Shown: one piece after another, positions 51,626-61,097 of the stretch
How the letters are laid out: each line of letters opens with the position of its first letter
Position numbering within the stretch: the stretch's first letter is position 1
Assembly (NCBI GenBank): GCA_964424555.1
Contig: CAYRIX010000003.1
Coordinates: 1 to 64,000 of the forward strand
Direction: 5' to 3'
Length of the DNA: 64,000 nt
Origin: UMGS172 sp964424555
Lineage (GTDB): Bacteria; Bacillota; Clostridia; Oscillospirales; Acutalibacteraceae
Notes under the pieces: model-generated
What the model saw: the letters and a program-made list of their open reading frames with translations, nothing else
Database searches by the model: none
What the model was told of the DNA's origin: nothing
Position numbers and translations under genes: made by a program

Positions 51626-52459
51626 ATGAATGCTAAGACTTTTGGAAATAACTATAAGCTCGTTTGGGAGGATCATTTTGACGGTCCGAAGATCGATGAG
51701 GGATATTGGGATATTCTTCATTATAATGTCCCCGGTCACGAGGAAAGACCTGCTTGGAGAAAAAGAGAAAACTGCCGTGTTGAGGACAGTATGCTCATAA
51801 TCAAGGGTACTATCGAAGAAAACAAGGACTATGCCAGCGGCATGCTCCGTGGTAACGGTCATTTATCTTATAAATACGGCTATGCCGAGATTCGTGCCAA
51901 GATGCCTAAAGGCGGCCCCGGCATTTGGCCCGGCTTCTGGATGTGCCGTCCCAACTTTGCGGGCAAGTCGTCGGCAGGTCCCGAGATAGATGTTCTTGAG
52001 ATGTTCGGTGATGACTCTTATCTTGCATTCAATCTGCATAGTTGGTGGCATAACGAGCGTGGAAACGGACACATAAACTACCTTGACGGTCAGGGCTATC
52101 CCAAGAAGGCATATCTGCCGAACGGTGCTAAGTTCTCGGAGGATTTCCATACCATCGGTTATGAATGGACCCCCGAATTGGTTTCGTTCTTTATAGACGG
52201 TGAACCCTGCTGTACCGTCCGCATCGACAATCCCGTTATGGAGGTCTTCCACGAGCCGATATATTTCATTCTCTCAATGGCTTTCGGACTTAAGCACGTC
52301 GGCAAGCCCGATGACAACCGTACCGAGCCTATCGAGTACATGATCGATTATATACGCTTGTATCAGAACGAAAACGGCAAGCTTTATCATGTTGACGAGG
52401 AGACCAAGGAGCTTCTTGAGATCACTGATCCTTATGCTCTTTCCGAGTTCAAAAAGTAA
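51626..52459 (+). CDS. Cytoplasmic GH16 beta-glucanase-like enzyme
   Basis: 277 aa from ATG 51626 (GGGAGGGTG upstream); no signal peptide or lipobox. YKLVWEDHFDGPKIDEGYWDI opens the GH16 fold, followed by SYKYGYAEIRAKMPKGGPGIWPGFWM. The active-site strand E120-I-D122-V-L-E125 is complete (ExDxxE type), followed by FNLHSWWH; C-terminal IEYMIDYIRLYQNENGK. Likely degrades imported glucan oligomers, or is exported by an unknown route. Paired with the degenerate member upstream. Confidence 0.9.
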   Translation: MNAKTFGNNYKLVWEDHFDGPKIDEGYWDILHYNVPGHEERPAWRKRENCRVEDSMLIIKGTIEENKDYASGMLRGNGHLSYKYGYAEIRAKMPKGGPGIWPGFWMCRPNFAGKSSAGPEIDVLEMFGDDSYLAFNLHSWWHNERGNGHINYLDGQGYPKKAYLPNGAKFSEDFHTIGYEWTPELVSFFIDGEPCCTVRIDNPVMEVFHEPIYFILSMAFGLKHVGKPDDNRTEPIEYMIDYIRLYQNENGKLYHVDEETKELLEITDPYALSEFKK

Positions 52460-52493
52460 TTTTATTAAATTTTAAAGAAAGGCGGAGTGGTTT

Positions 52494-53762
52494 ATGAGTT
52501 CACCGCTTGCAGACAGAATAAGACCCCACACTTTAGATGACGTTGTGGGTCAAAAGCACCTGTTAGGTGAAGGTAAACCGCTTCGCCGTATTATAGAATC
52601 GGGCACTATACCCAACCTTATTTTCTATGGCCCGTCGGGTGTCGGTAAGACCACCGTGGCGAGCATTATTGCCAAGCAGAGCAATAAGCGTCTTTATAAA
52701 CTGAATGCGACGACAGCTTCGACGGCCGATATCCGTGAGATGCTCAGCTCAGCCGAAATGCTGGGTGGAGAAAACGGTATACTTTTGTATCTTGATGAGA
52801 TACAGTACTTCAACAAAAAACAACAGCAGACCTTACTCGAGAGTATCGAAAACGGTAATATCACATTGATAGCATCGACCACCGAAAACCCCTATTTTTA
52901 CGTTTACAACGCTATTTTAAGCCGTTCGACCGTGTTTGAATTTAAACAGCTTAACTGGTCGGATGTTAAGCCTGCGGTGCTACGTGCAGCCGATATAATG
53001 GCAAAAGAGCAGGATGTTGAAATTGAATTTGAAAGCGAAAGCGTGGTTGACATAATCTGTAAAGGCTGTGGCGGTGACGTCAGAAAAGCATTAAATTCGG
53101 TAGAGCTTTGTGTTTTGTCAAGCGAACGTATTGACGGCAAGCTGACCGTTTTGGAGGAGACCGCAAGGGAGCTTACCCAAAAAAGTGCCATGAGGTATGA
53201 CCGTGAGGGTGATGACCATTACGATATCGTTTCGGCCTATCAGAAGTCAATGCGAGGCTCTGACCCAAATGCCGCAATACATTATCTGGCACGGCTTTTG
53301 GAGTCGGGCGATCTGCCTTCGGCGTGCAGAAGATTGCTTGTCTGCGCCAACGAGGATGTGGGACTGGCCAATCCTCAGATAATACCGATAGTCAAGGCGG
53401 CGGTAGATACTGCTTTAGCGGTTGGTCTGCCTGAGGCAAGACTGCCGTTGGCAAATGCGGTTATTTTGGTGGCCATAAGTCCTAAATCGGTTTCGGCGCA
53501 CGATGCCATAAATGCGGCAATGGACGATGTCCAAAAGGGCAATACGGGACCCGTGCCCAGGCATCTGCAAAACAAGCATTTTGACGGTGAGGATGCCGAA
53601 ACCAAGGGTCAGCATTACCTTTATCCTCACAGCTTTCCCAACCATTATGTTGAGCAACAATATCTGCCGGATGCGATTAAAAATAATATTTATTACGAAT
53701 TCGGTGATAATAAAACGGAACTTGCATATAAAGAATATTGGAAGAGAATAAAAGAAAAATAG
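52494..53762 (+). CDS. rarA: Replication-associated recombination protein A (RarA/MgsA)
   Basis: 422 aa, family size. Start MSSPLADRIRPHTLDDVVGQKHLLGE; Walker A GPSGVGKTT (46-54); Walker B LLYLDEIQYFNKKQQ; sensor STTENPYFYVYNAILSRS; C-terminal tetramerisation domain with AIHYLARLLESGD and PRHLQNKHFDGED. An AAA+ ATPase related to clamp loaders, acting at stalled forks. Ends just before the PH-domain pair. Confidence 0.97.
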   Translation: MSSPLADRIRPHTLDDVVGQKHLLGEGKPLRRIIESGTIPNLIFYGPSGVGKTTVASIIAKQSNKRLYKLNATTASTADIREMLSSAEMLGGENGILLYLDEIQYFNKKQQQTLLESIENGNITLIASTTENPYFYVYNAILSRSTVFEFKQLNWSDVKPAVLRAADIMAKEQDVEIEFESESVVDIICKGCGGDVRKALNSVELCVLSSERIDGKLTVLEETARELTQKSAMRYDREGDDHYDIVSAYQKSMRGSDPNAAIHYLARLLESGDLPSACRRLLVCANEDVGLANPQIIPIVKAAVDTALAVGLPEARLPLANAVILVAISPKSVSAHDAINAAMDDVQKGNTGPVPRHLQNKHFDGEDAETKGQHYLYPHSFPNHYVEQQYLPDAIKNNIYYEFGDNKTELAYKEYWKRIKEK

Positions 53763-53775
53763 TTCCGGTGACCGT

Positions 53776-54204
53776 ATGATATTTGAGTTTGACAAAAAAG
53801 TTCTGTTATATTGGAGATTCACGGCGGCAGTTTTATTTGCCGCCGTTTTTTCGGCTTTGTGGCTGGTGCCGTTTGGCTTTTTTATCTTGAAAGCTATTTT
53901 TAGTACTGTTTTGACGGCTGTCTTTATACTGTACAGCTTCGGATATCTGCCAAGACGGTGTAAATTAGAAAGCTTTGGTGTCGAAAACGGCAGGATAGTG
54001 TGCAAAAAAGGTGTAGTGCTGCAAAGAGAATATTTGTATCCAACTGCACGTCTTGTGTATATCCAGACGGTACGTCTGCCGTTGGCCTCCTGCTTTGGGC
54101 TTACAGCGTTGGTGCTCAAAGGGGTGGGTCACAGTCTCATACTGGGCCCTGTCACATATGAGCAGGCTTTACTTTTCAAAAAGGCGGTGGACGACAGTGA
54201 GTAA
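53776..54204 (+). CDS. Bacterial PH-domain membrane protein (YdbS-like)
   Basis: 142 aa. Two N-terminal membrane helices (FTAAVLFAAVFSALWLVPFG; AIFSTVLTAVFILYSFG), then a bPH2/DUF304 domain (LESFGVENGRIVCKKGVVLQREYLYPTARLVYIQTVRLPLASCFGLTALVLKG). Overlaps the next gene by 8 bp. In Bacillus the ydbS-ydbT pair has this same arrangement; function is poorly defined. Confidence 0.85.
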   Translation: MIFEFDKKVLLYWRFTAAVLFAAVFSALWLVPFGFFILKAIFSTVLTAVFILYSFGYLPRRCKLESFGVENGRIVCKKGVVLQREYLYPTARLVYIQTVRLPLASCFGLTALVLKGVGHSLILGPVTYEQALLFKKAVDDSE

Positions 54205-55618
54205 TGATAAAATAGAAGTCCGACCTCATTTTGTTTATGTTTTTACGTTGCTGTATCCCTATCTGTCGCTGTTGATAATACCTGTGATAAGGGGTATATA
54301 TCGGTATTTGTCAGGCAAGGAAAATACGCTTTCGACCTTTTTTACGGCCGAGGTCATAATGCTCGGTGTTGCATTTTTTGCGGCGGTATTAAAGCTTAAA
54401 TGCACAAGTTTGGAACTTAATGGTGATATTAAGGTTAAAAAAGGGTTGGTTTTAAAGAGGCGTTATACCATTCCTCAAAACATTCCAAAGGTGATAATGC
54501 TTGAGTCCGATCCGTTTTCACGGCTTTTTGGCATATACCGTTTAAAGATATACACCGAGGCAGGTACACGCCGTCGGCCTGACGAAAGCATCCCCATCCG
54601 TAAAAGCACTGCCGTGCTTATACTCGGACAACAAAGGGTTGAGGGTCAGACGGTTAAAAGCAATACGGTGGGCAATGTCGTAATGTCAGCGGCATTATCC
54701 TCCTCGATGACGGGGATACTGTTAGCGGCACCTATAGTTAAAGCGGTGGCAGGTCTTCTTGGAGAGGGAATGGCAACTCTTTTACCCAAGCTACGGTCTG
54801 ACGGTATACAGCCCGAAAGCCTTATGGAGCTGTCAAGGCTGCTTCCGTTAATGCTTTTTATCGGGTATGCCATATCGTTTGCGGTCATACTTTTAAGAAA
54901 TTCAGGGTTTTCCTCCGTACACGATAACGGCAGGATAATGCTGGACTCGGGACGCTTGCCGCACCGAACTGCATTTTTTAATGCCTCATCGGTCAATGCA
55001 GTCAAAACTATCACCGCACCGTTGATGAGGTTGGCAGGCAAATGTGCCGTAAAGTTCAGTGCATGCGGATTTGGTAGGGCAAAGGGGGAGATTGGACTGC
55101 TTGTCCCATGTGTCAAGCCTGAGCTGGCCGAAGGTCTTGTGGGCTGGCTGCTGCCGCAATTCAAAACTTTAAAAATAGGCATATCACCCAACCGAAAGTC
55201 TATTGTGAGATGCTGTTTTCTGCCATCGGCAGTGTTTGTTGCATCGGTGGTTTGCGCTGTTATCGTTGAGCGTTATTTTGCTCAGCTTAGTTCGGTGATA
55301 TGGACGGCCGCTATGCTGATTATGGTGGTCACGGTGCTTTGGCTTATAGCAAGGGTGCTGGTGCTTGTTAAGGGAGGGGTCTCGATAGACCGTGATCTTT
55401 GCCAAATTGTCGGGAGCTATGGCTTTGGAACGGTTGAGCTGAAATGTAAGCTCAGCAGTATTGAGTATTTTGTGATACAGACAACACCCTTTGACCGTCT
55501 GCACGGGCAGTGTACGGTCAAGGTTAGGACATCCTTTAAAAATCATGATGCGGTAAAGGTAAGATATATTGAGAGTAGTGAAATAAAACAGGTATTTAGC
55601 TTACTTGGTGTCGGATGA
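54197..55618 (+). CDS. Multi-PH-domain membrane protein (YdbT-like)
   Basis: 473 aa. GTG 54197 with AAGGCGGTGG upstream, inside the stop region of the preceding gene; the frame stays open back to 54053 only as overlap. Three units, each membrane helices followed by a PH-like strand set: about 20-150 (LELNGDIKVKKGLVLKRRYTIPQNIPKVIMLESDPFSRLFGIYRLKIYT), about 225-350 with a weaker PH part, and about 365-470 (VELKCKLSSIEYFVIQTTPFDRLHGQCTVKVRT). The repeated P-F-x-R-L-x-G-x-x-x-(L/V)-(K/Q) phrase is diagnostic of bPH2. Likely a complex with the small partner. Confidence 0.85.
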   Translation: MSNDKIEVRPHFVYVFTLLYPYLSLLIIPVIRGIYRYLSGKENTLSTFFTAEVIMLGVAFFAAVLKLKCTSLELNGDIKVKKGLVLKRRYTIPQNIPKVIMLESDPFSRLFGIYRLKIYTEAGTRRRPDESIPIRKSTAVLILGQQRVEGQTVKSNTVGNVVMSAALSSSMTGILLAAPIVKAVAGLLGEGMATLLPKLRSDGIQPESLMELSRLLPLMLFIGYAISFAVILLRNSGFSSVHDNGRIMLDSGRLPHRTAFFNASSVNAVKTITAPLMRLAGKCAVKFSACGFGRAKGEIGLLVPCVKPELAEGLVGWLLPQFKTLKIGISPNRKSIVRCCFLPSAVFVASVVCAVIVERYFAQLSSVIWTAAMLIMVVTVLWLIARVLVLVKGGVSIDRDLCQIVGSYGFGTVELKCKLSSIEYFVIQTTPFDRLHGQCTVKVRTSFKNHDAVKVRYIESSEIKQVFSLLGVG

Positions 55619-55678
55619 CCTACTTGATTACGCTTTTAAAATACAATATCTAAACTATTGGCTTTTAAATGTTTTAGC

Positions 55679-56638
55679 TTAACCTTTTATTTCACAATCT
55701 GTATAATACCAAAGGAGTATTTCTTTATAGGAACTACCCTGCAAAGCCATAAACTGTGCGCCGTATTGGCTCATTCCGACCCCGTGGCCGTAACCTCGGA
55801 CGGTGAACTTGAAGTTGCTGTCGGAATACTCAACATCAAAGTTGGCACTTCGTAGTCCTAAGGCGCTTCTGAGCTCGGAGCCCTTGACTGCTTTGCCGCA
55901 TATCGTTATGTTCAGCACCGTACCCGAATCGGAGCGCTTTATTTCACCCAGCCACTCTGACGGCTCCTTGTCGGTCGTTATTTCAAGTGACTTAAAGGCC
56001 TTTTCCATATCCTCGGCCGATACCTTGACCTCGCTTAAATAATTGGGGTTCAAAACATCACCGACGCTTTCGACGGGCTGTAGATAGGGGTATTCACCGC
56101 CCCACATGTTGGTTGCCGATTCGGTCCTGCCGCCTGATATGCTGTGGCACACTGCTAATATGGGTTTCCCTTGATATGTAACGGTTTGTCCCAACACCTC
56201 ATCTACCGCTGCCGTTATTTTTTCACTGTATTTATCATATGAAGCACCGAAGCGCTCTTTGGCTTCGGCCACGGTCAGAAAAGCTTGGTCGGATGAAGAG
56301 GTGTCGGTAATGTCGTATTCCTTGTCTTGGCGCTTTTCGGCTTTATATTTGGCATAGGTATAGGCAACGACGGCCTGAGCCTTCAGTGCCTCAGGCTCAT
56401 ACTCGGCGGCCATCTCGGCGGAAACTACACCGATAACATAATCCCGAGCGGTTATGGTCTTGACCTTATTCTCATCGGTTATAAGTATTCTGAAGTTCTC
56501 GCTGTTATCGGTGGTGCTGTGTTGGGAGGATGAGCTGTCGGGAGTAGAGGGTAACTCAGTCTTGTCCATTGACAGTAGGGGAAACAGTACCATAGCAACA
56601 AATATCAGCACCGCTGACGACATATATATTCCTTTCAT
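55679..56638 (-). CDS. spoIID: Stage II sporulation protein D (peptidoglycan lytic transglycosylase)
   Basis: 319 aa. ATG 56638 (minus) with GGAAGG upstream; the open frame runs on to 56728. One N-terminal anchor helix, then a Ser/Thr-rich linker. The SpoIID/LytB core begins ITARDYVIGVVSAEMAAEYEPEALKAQAVVAYTYA and contains YDITDTSSSDQAF and AVCHSISGGRTESATNMWGGEYPYLQPV; it ends GYGHGVGMSQYGAQFMALQGSSYKEIL. In endospore formers it trims septal peptidoglycan during engulfment. The catalytic Glu sits in SAEMAAEYEPEAL. Indicates sporulation potential. It lies alone, away from murA/spoIIQ. Confidence 0.95.
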   Translation of the reverse strand: MKGIYMSSAVLIFVAMVLFPLLSMDKTELPSTPDSSSSQHSTTDNSENFRILITDENKVKTITARDYVIGVVSAEMAAEYEPEALKAQAVVAYTYAKYKAEKRQDKEYDITDTSSSDQAFLTVAEAKERFGASYDKYSEKITAAVDEVLGQTVTYQGKPILAVCHSISGGRTESATNMWGGEYPYLQPVESVGDVLNPNYLSEVKVSAEDMEKAFKSLEITTDKEPSEWLGEIKRSDSGTVLNITICGKAVKGSELRSALGLRSANFDVEYSDSNFKFTVRGYGHGVGMSQYGAQFMALQGSSYKEILLWYYTDCEIKG

Positions 56639-56677
56639 AATTATACCTTCCTTAATATTAAATTTCACCGTTTTTGA

Positions 56678-56706
56678 TTGACAAACGGAGCATAATGGAA
56701 TAAAAT
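56678..56706 (+). promoter_or_regulatory. Promoter of the membrane protein at 56776
   Basis: TTGACA (56678-56683), 17 nt, TAAAAT (56701-56706). Confidence 0.82.
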
Positions 56707-56775
56707 CATTATGATACGGCTTGTTCAATTTATATGCCGTAAAAATTTTGTTGATTACTTTTTGGAGGACAACTC

Positions 56776-57648
56776 TTGAAGCTGAAATATACTACTAAAC
56801 TTTTCATTGTTGTGAATGCAATAATTATTACATTCAGAACGCTGCAGGTACTTTTTCTTACCGAGAGCAACACAGCCTTTTTAAAGGACGGTGTTGCAAG
56901 AGGCATAATAAATGTATTGGGAACGGTATTGGTTGTACTGGCACTGGCGGCATTGTTCAGCAACTCCTCACAGGCTGTACGTCAGCCCGAAAAAATAAAC
57001 TGCAAAGGGATACCGTCTGCAGTTACGGCTCTTTTGGTGTGTGGAATGCACATATTCATGGGTGTTTTTTCATTCAAAGGTCAACAGAACGGAGGATTTG
57101 TCCTTGCCGTGGCCTTGCTGTCGGCGGCATCGTGTGTAGTGATGGCGGTGGCGGCCGTCAGACGACAGCGCTTTTCGAAGTTTGCGGCATTGCCTTTTAT
57201 AGCCTTTTGGTTGCAACAGTTTATTCTTGCGTATATGTATTACAGCGAACACCCTCTGCGTGTGCGTATCGTTTATGAGATATTCGCACTGTGCTTTACG
57301 GTGTTGTTTTTCATCACCTTTGGCAAGGCCGTCAGCGGAGTAAAGCCCGAAAAGAATTTCCGCAGAATATATCCGCTTGGATTGACAGCATCGTCACTGT
57401 GTATGGCATCGGTCATTCCCGAACTTATTGCTACCGTAGTTGGCATGGGCGACAAAACAGCCGAGTCGGCGGTGCACCCTTTGGCACTGGCAGCAGCCGC
57501 ACTGTTTACAGGCTTTTTCACCATCAATACCTTTAAGAGATCCAACACAATACATCCCAAAGCATTGGTTCGAAGAGCAATCAGAGAGCGCAACAGATAT
57601 TTGGCGGAAAAGATGCTTGAACAGGGCATTGATATTACCAAGCTTTGA
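56776..57648 (+). CDS. Polytopic membrane protein of unknown function
   Basis: 290 aa from TTG 56776 with GGAGGA 9 nt upstream. Seven or eight hydrophobic segments (e.g. FIVVNAIIITFRTLQVLFL, IINVLGTVLVVLALAALF, VLAVALLSAASCVVMAVAAV, LGLTASSLCMASVIPELIATVV) and a basic C-terminal tail KALVRRAIRERNRYLAEKML on the cytoplasmic side. No family was recognised. Divergent from spoIID, with its own promoter and terminator. Confidence 0.8.
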   Translation: MKLKYTTKLFIVVNAIIITFRTLQVLFLTESNTAFLKDGVARGIINVLGTVLVVLALAALFSNSSQAVRQPEKINCKGIPSAVTALLVCGMHIFMGVFSFKGQQNGGFVLAVALLSAASCVVMAVAAVRRQRFSKFAALPFIAFWLQQFILAYMYYSEHPLRVRIVYEIFALCFTVLFFITFGKAVSGVKPEKNFRRIYPLGLTASSLCMASVIPELIATVVGMGDKTAESAVHPLALAAAALFTGFFTINTFKRSNTIHPKALVRRAIRERNRYLAEKMLEQGIDITKL

Positions 57649-57689
57649 TTTTTTTGTTGATGGTTTATTGCAAAAAACAATCAGTCGTT

Positions 57690-57725
57690 GAAACGGATGG
57701 CAATGTCATCCGTTTTGTTATTTGA
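57690..57725 (+). terminator. Terminator of the 56776 membrane protein
   Basis: AAACGGATG (57691-57699) and CATCCGTTT (57707-57715), then TGTTATTTG. Confidence 0.82.
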
Positions 57726-57777
57726 ACTATTATAAGTATGTTGTCATCGATTATGGCATTGGAAAAGTTGATTTTAA

Positions 57778-57807
57778 TTGACTTCTCTGTATTGCAAGGT
57801 GTATAAT
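57778..57807 (+). promoter_or_regulatory. Promoter of mnmE-mnmG-SDR
   Basis: TTGACT (57778-57783), 18 nt, TATAAT (57802-57807). Confidence 0.75.
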
Positions 57808-57844
57808 ATATTGGTTAAAATTATGTAAAAAAGAGGTGCTAAGG

Positions 57845-59206
57845 ATGGGACGGACCATAGCCGCCGTTGCAACTGCGTTGGGTGAAGGCGGAATAGGTGT
57901 TGTGCGAATCTCGGGCGATACAGCCGTTGCAGTCGCAGATACGGTATTTAAAAGTGCCTCGGGTAAGCGATTGGCGGAATTGACAGGATATACCGCTTTG
58001 TTCGGGCATATCGTAGAGAACGGTCAAAAAATTGATGAGGCTGTGGCTTTGGTTTTCAGAGCACCCAGAAGCTATACGGGCGAGGATACGGTGGAGCTGT
58101 CGGTACATGGCGGAGCCTTTGTAGTCCGTCGGGTTTTGAGGGCGGTACTGAATGCAGGCGCTAAAATGGCCGACCGTGGCGAGTTTACAAGAAGGGCCTT
58201 TCAGAACGGTAAAATGAACCTGACCGAGGCCGAGGCGGTCATAGATATCATTTCGGCTGACGGCGAACAGGCGTTGAGAGCATCAATGGCCGCAAAGGGC
58301 GGTGCAGTTTCCGAAAAATGTGCCGAAATCAAGGAAGAACTCACATTTGCCGCCGCCACAGTTGCTGCTTTTTCAGATTTCCCTGATGAGGAGCCCGAAT
58401 TCAGCGGTATCAATAGATTAGAGCAGCTACTGAGCAACGCCGAAAACGGTCTGGATAAGCTTTGCGAGGATTATGATACAGGTCGCATGCTTCGTCACGG
58501 AATAAATACCGTTATTGTAGGGCCGCCCAATGCGGGAAAATCCACCTTGATGAACCTGCTTGTCGGTTGTGAACGTTCTATAGTTACCTCGGTTGCAGGA
58601 ACAACGAGGGATGTTATAGAAGAAACTGTTACCTTAGACGGTATCGTACTGAGGCTGAGCGACACGGCAGGCCTCAGAGACACCGATGATGAGGTCGAGC
58701 AGATAGGTGTAAGACTGACAAGAGAAAAAATAAACACGGCTGATCTGATAATTGCGGTTATTGATTCATCTGACGCCCGAGATCAAGGCCTTGAAGCTCT
58801 GCTTGACAGCATCAAGGGAAGACCTGCCGTGGTCGTATTCAACAAGTCTGATATTGCGGATGCCGACACGTCGGTTGCCGATAAAAGGACCTTGAAATGG
58901 GTAGAAATGTCGGCTAAGGATGGTAAAGGCATTGAAGCCTTTACCGAGCTTATCAAATCGATTACAGGTACAGCCAACCTCTCGGGTGAATCGGCGGTTT
59001 ATCTCAATGAGCGTCAGAGAGACTGTGCTGTACGTGCGCTCGGTCATGTCAGAGAGGCGTTGGAGGCCTTGCAGTGCGGGATGACTGTCGATGCAGTGGG
59101 TGTTTGTCTTGATGACGCACTGAACGATCTTATGGAGCTGACGGGTGAACGTGTTACCGTCGAGGTTGCAAATAAGGTCTTTGAACATTTTTGTGTTGGA
59201 AAATAA
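57845..59206 (+). CDS. mnmE: tRNA U34 modification GTPase MnmE
   Basis: 453 aa. ATG 57845, GAGGTG 7 nt upstream. N-terminal THF-binding domain (TIAAVATALGEGGIGVVRISG, RSYTGEDTVELSVHGG), helical part, then an inserted G domain with GPPNAGKST (226-234), DTAGLRD and NKSD. C-terminus FCVGK, the MnmE signature Cys. With MnmG it adds carboxymethylaminomethyl to wobble U34 of certain tRNAs. Head of an operon with mnmG and an SDR. Confidence 0.98.
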   Translation: MGRTIAAVATALGEGGIGVVRISGDTAVAVADTVFKSASGKRLAELTGYTALFGHIVENGQKIDEAVALVFRAPRSYTGEDTVELSVHGGAFVVRRVLRAVLNAGAKMADRGEFTRRAFQNGKMNLTEAEAVIDIISADGEQALRASMAAKGGAVSEKCAEIKEELTFAAATVAAFSDFPDEEPEFSGINRLEQLLSNAENGLDKLCEDYDTGRMLRHGINTVIVGPPNAGKSTLMNLLVGCERSIVTSVAGTTRDVIEETVTLDGIVLRLSDTAGLRDTDDEVEQIGVRLTREKINTADLIIAVIDSSDARDQGLEALLDSIKGRPAVVVFNKSDIADADTSVADKRTLKWVEMSAKDGKGIEAFTELIKSITGTANLSGESAVYLNERQRDCAVRALGHVREALEALQCGMTVDAVGVCLDDALNDLMELTGERVTVEVANKVFEHFCVGK

Positions 59207-59216
59207 GGGGAAAAGT

Positions 59217-61097
59217 ATGAACTATTTTGCCGGAAATTATGATGTTCTGGTTATAGGTGCAGGTCATGCAGGTATCGAGGCCGCTTTGGCGGCGGCACGG
59301 ATGGGCTGCAAGACCGCAATTTTCACAATAAATATGGACGGGGTCGGCAACATGCCCTGCAATCCGTCAATAGGCGGTACTGCCAAAGGACATTTGGTGC
59401 GAGAGATCGACGCTTTAGGCGGCGAGATGGGTAAGGCGGCCGATAAGACTACTATCCAGAACCGTATGCTGAATAGAGGAAAAGGTCCTGCCGTGCACAG
59501 TCTTCGTGCGCAGATCGACCGCAGAGCCTATTCAGAGTATATGAAGCACACGCTTGAAAAGTGCGAGAATCTGCATCTCCGCCAAGCCGAGATAGTTGAT
59601 CTTTTCAAAGCGGAAGACGGCTGGCATTGTGTGACACAGCTCCATGCCGAGTATGTTTCAAAAACCGTTATTATAGCAACGGGTACATACTTGAAGGGCA
59701 AGATATACGTCGGTGAGGTCAATTATGAAAGCGGACCTGACGGAACATTCCCGTCTAATGCATTGGAAGCGGCTTTGCTTAAATTGGAGCTTCCGCTACG
59801 CAGATTTAAGACAGGTACTCCTGCCCGTGTTTTGCGGTCAAGCATAGATTTTTCCGAGCTTGAGGTACAAAAGGGTGATGAAACCGTCACACCGTTCAGC
59901 TTTAGCACCGACCCCGAGTCGATAAATAACGAGTCGGTTTGCTATATTTCATATACCAACGATGCTACAAAAGAGGTTATTTTACGAAATCTTCATCGTT
60001 CACCGCTTTACGGCGGTGTTATCGAGGGTGTGGGCCCGAGATATTGCCCGAGTCTTGAGGATAAGATCGTCCGCTTTGCCGACAAAAAACGTCATCAGTT
60101 GTTTATCGAGCCGTGCGGACTGAATACTGAGGAAATGTATCTGCAGGGAATGTCATCATCACTGCCCGAGGAGGTACAGATAGAGTTTTACCGCACTATC
60201 CCCGGACTTCACAAGGTTCAGGTCATGCGTAACGCTTATGCCATAGAGTATTCCTGCATAGACCCCCTGGCTTTAAAACTTACGCTTGAGCTAAAACAGC
60301 ACGACGGTCTTTATGGAGCAGGTCAGTTCAACGGTTCATCTGGCTATGAGGAGGCGGCCGCTCAAGGCCTTATTGCGGGTGTTAATGCCGCACTGAAGGT
60401 CAAGGGTAAAGAGCCGATAATTCTTTCAAGGTCGAGCTCATACATAGGAACGCTGATAGATGATCTATGCACCAAGGGTTGCTCCGACCCTTACCGCATG
60501 ATGACCTCACGGTCGGAATACCGCCTGCTTTTAAGACAGGATAATGCCGACGAGCGCTTGAGCGACATCGGTCATAATGTAGGCCTTTTAAGTGACGAGG
60601 AGTATAATGCTTACCTTGGCCGTGTGAGGCTTAAAAACGCTGAAATAGAGCGCCTTGAAAGCTCTTTCTTCGGCCCGAGTGATGAGTTGAATGCTTTGCT
60701 TGCTGAAAAGGGTACTGTGCCGCTCAAAACAGGTGTGAGAATGAGCGATCTCATTCGCCGCCCTCAGATGGACTACGCGTCACTGGCACCGTTTGACAAG
60801 GAGCGGCCCTGCTTGCCGTTTGAGATAGCCGAAAGGGTCGAGACCGAGATAAAGTATTCAGGCTATATTGAGCGTCAGGCGGCTCAGGTCAGAGAGCTGG
60901 AGCGACTTGAAGGCCGTGCACTGTCGGAAAGCATTGACTATGATTCAATAAAGGGACTCAGGCTTGAAGCAATCGAAAAGCTGAAAAAGGTAAAGCCCTC
61001 CAATATCGGTCAGGCATCACGTATTTCGGGTGTCAGCCCTGCCGATATTACCGTCTTACTTATTTATCTTGAAAAACAAAAAGAGGAAAAAGTATGA
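59217..61097 (+). CDS. mnmG: tRNA U34 modification FAD enzyme MnmG
   Basis: 626 aa. ATG 59217 after AAGGGG; the frame extends back into mnmE without a credible start. FAD motif VLVIGAGHAGIEAALAAARMGC, then GNMPCNPSIGGTAKGHLVREIDALGGEMGKAAD, TGTYLKGKIYVGE, KTGTPAR and MTSRSEYRLLLRQDNAD, ending VSPADITVLLIYLEKQ. Partner of MnmE. ATGA overlap with the SDR gene that follows. Confidence 0.99.
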   Translation: MNYFAGNYDVLVIGAGHAGIEAALAAARMGCKTAIFTINMDGVGNMPCNPSIGGTAKGHLVREIDALGGEMGKAADKTTIQNRMLNRGKGPAVHSLRAQIDRRAYSEYMKHTLEKCENLHLRQAEIVDLFKAEDGWHCVTQLHAEYVSKTVIIATGTYLKGKIYVGEVNYESGPDGTFPSNALEAALLKLELPLRRFKTGTPARVLRSSIDFSELEVQKGDETVTPFSFSTDPESINNESVCYISYTNDATKEVILRNLHRSPLYGGVIEGVGPRYCPSLEDKIVRFADKKRHQLFIEPCGLNTEEMYLQGMSSSLPEEVQIEFYRTIPGLHKVQVMRNAYAIEYSCIDPLALKLTLELKQHDGLYGAGQFNGSSGYEEAAAQGLIAGVNAALKVKGKEPIILSRSSSYIGTLIDDLCTKGCSDPYRMMTSRSEYRLLLRQDNADERLSDIGHNVGLLSDEEYNAYLGRVRLKNAEIERLESSFFGPSDELNALLAEKGTVPLKTGVRMSDLIRRPQMDYASLAPFDKERPCLPFEIAERVETEIKYSGYIERQAAQVRELERLEGRALSESIDYDSIKGLRLEAIEKLKKVKPSNIGQASRISGVSPADITVLLIYLEKQKEEKV

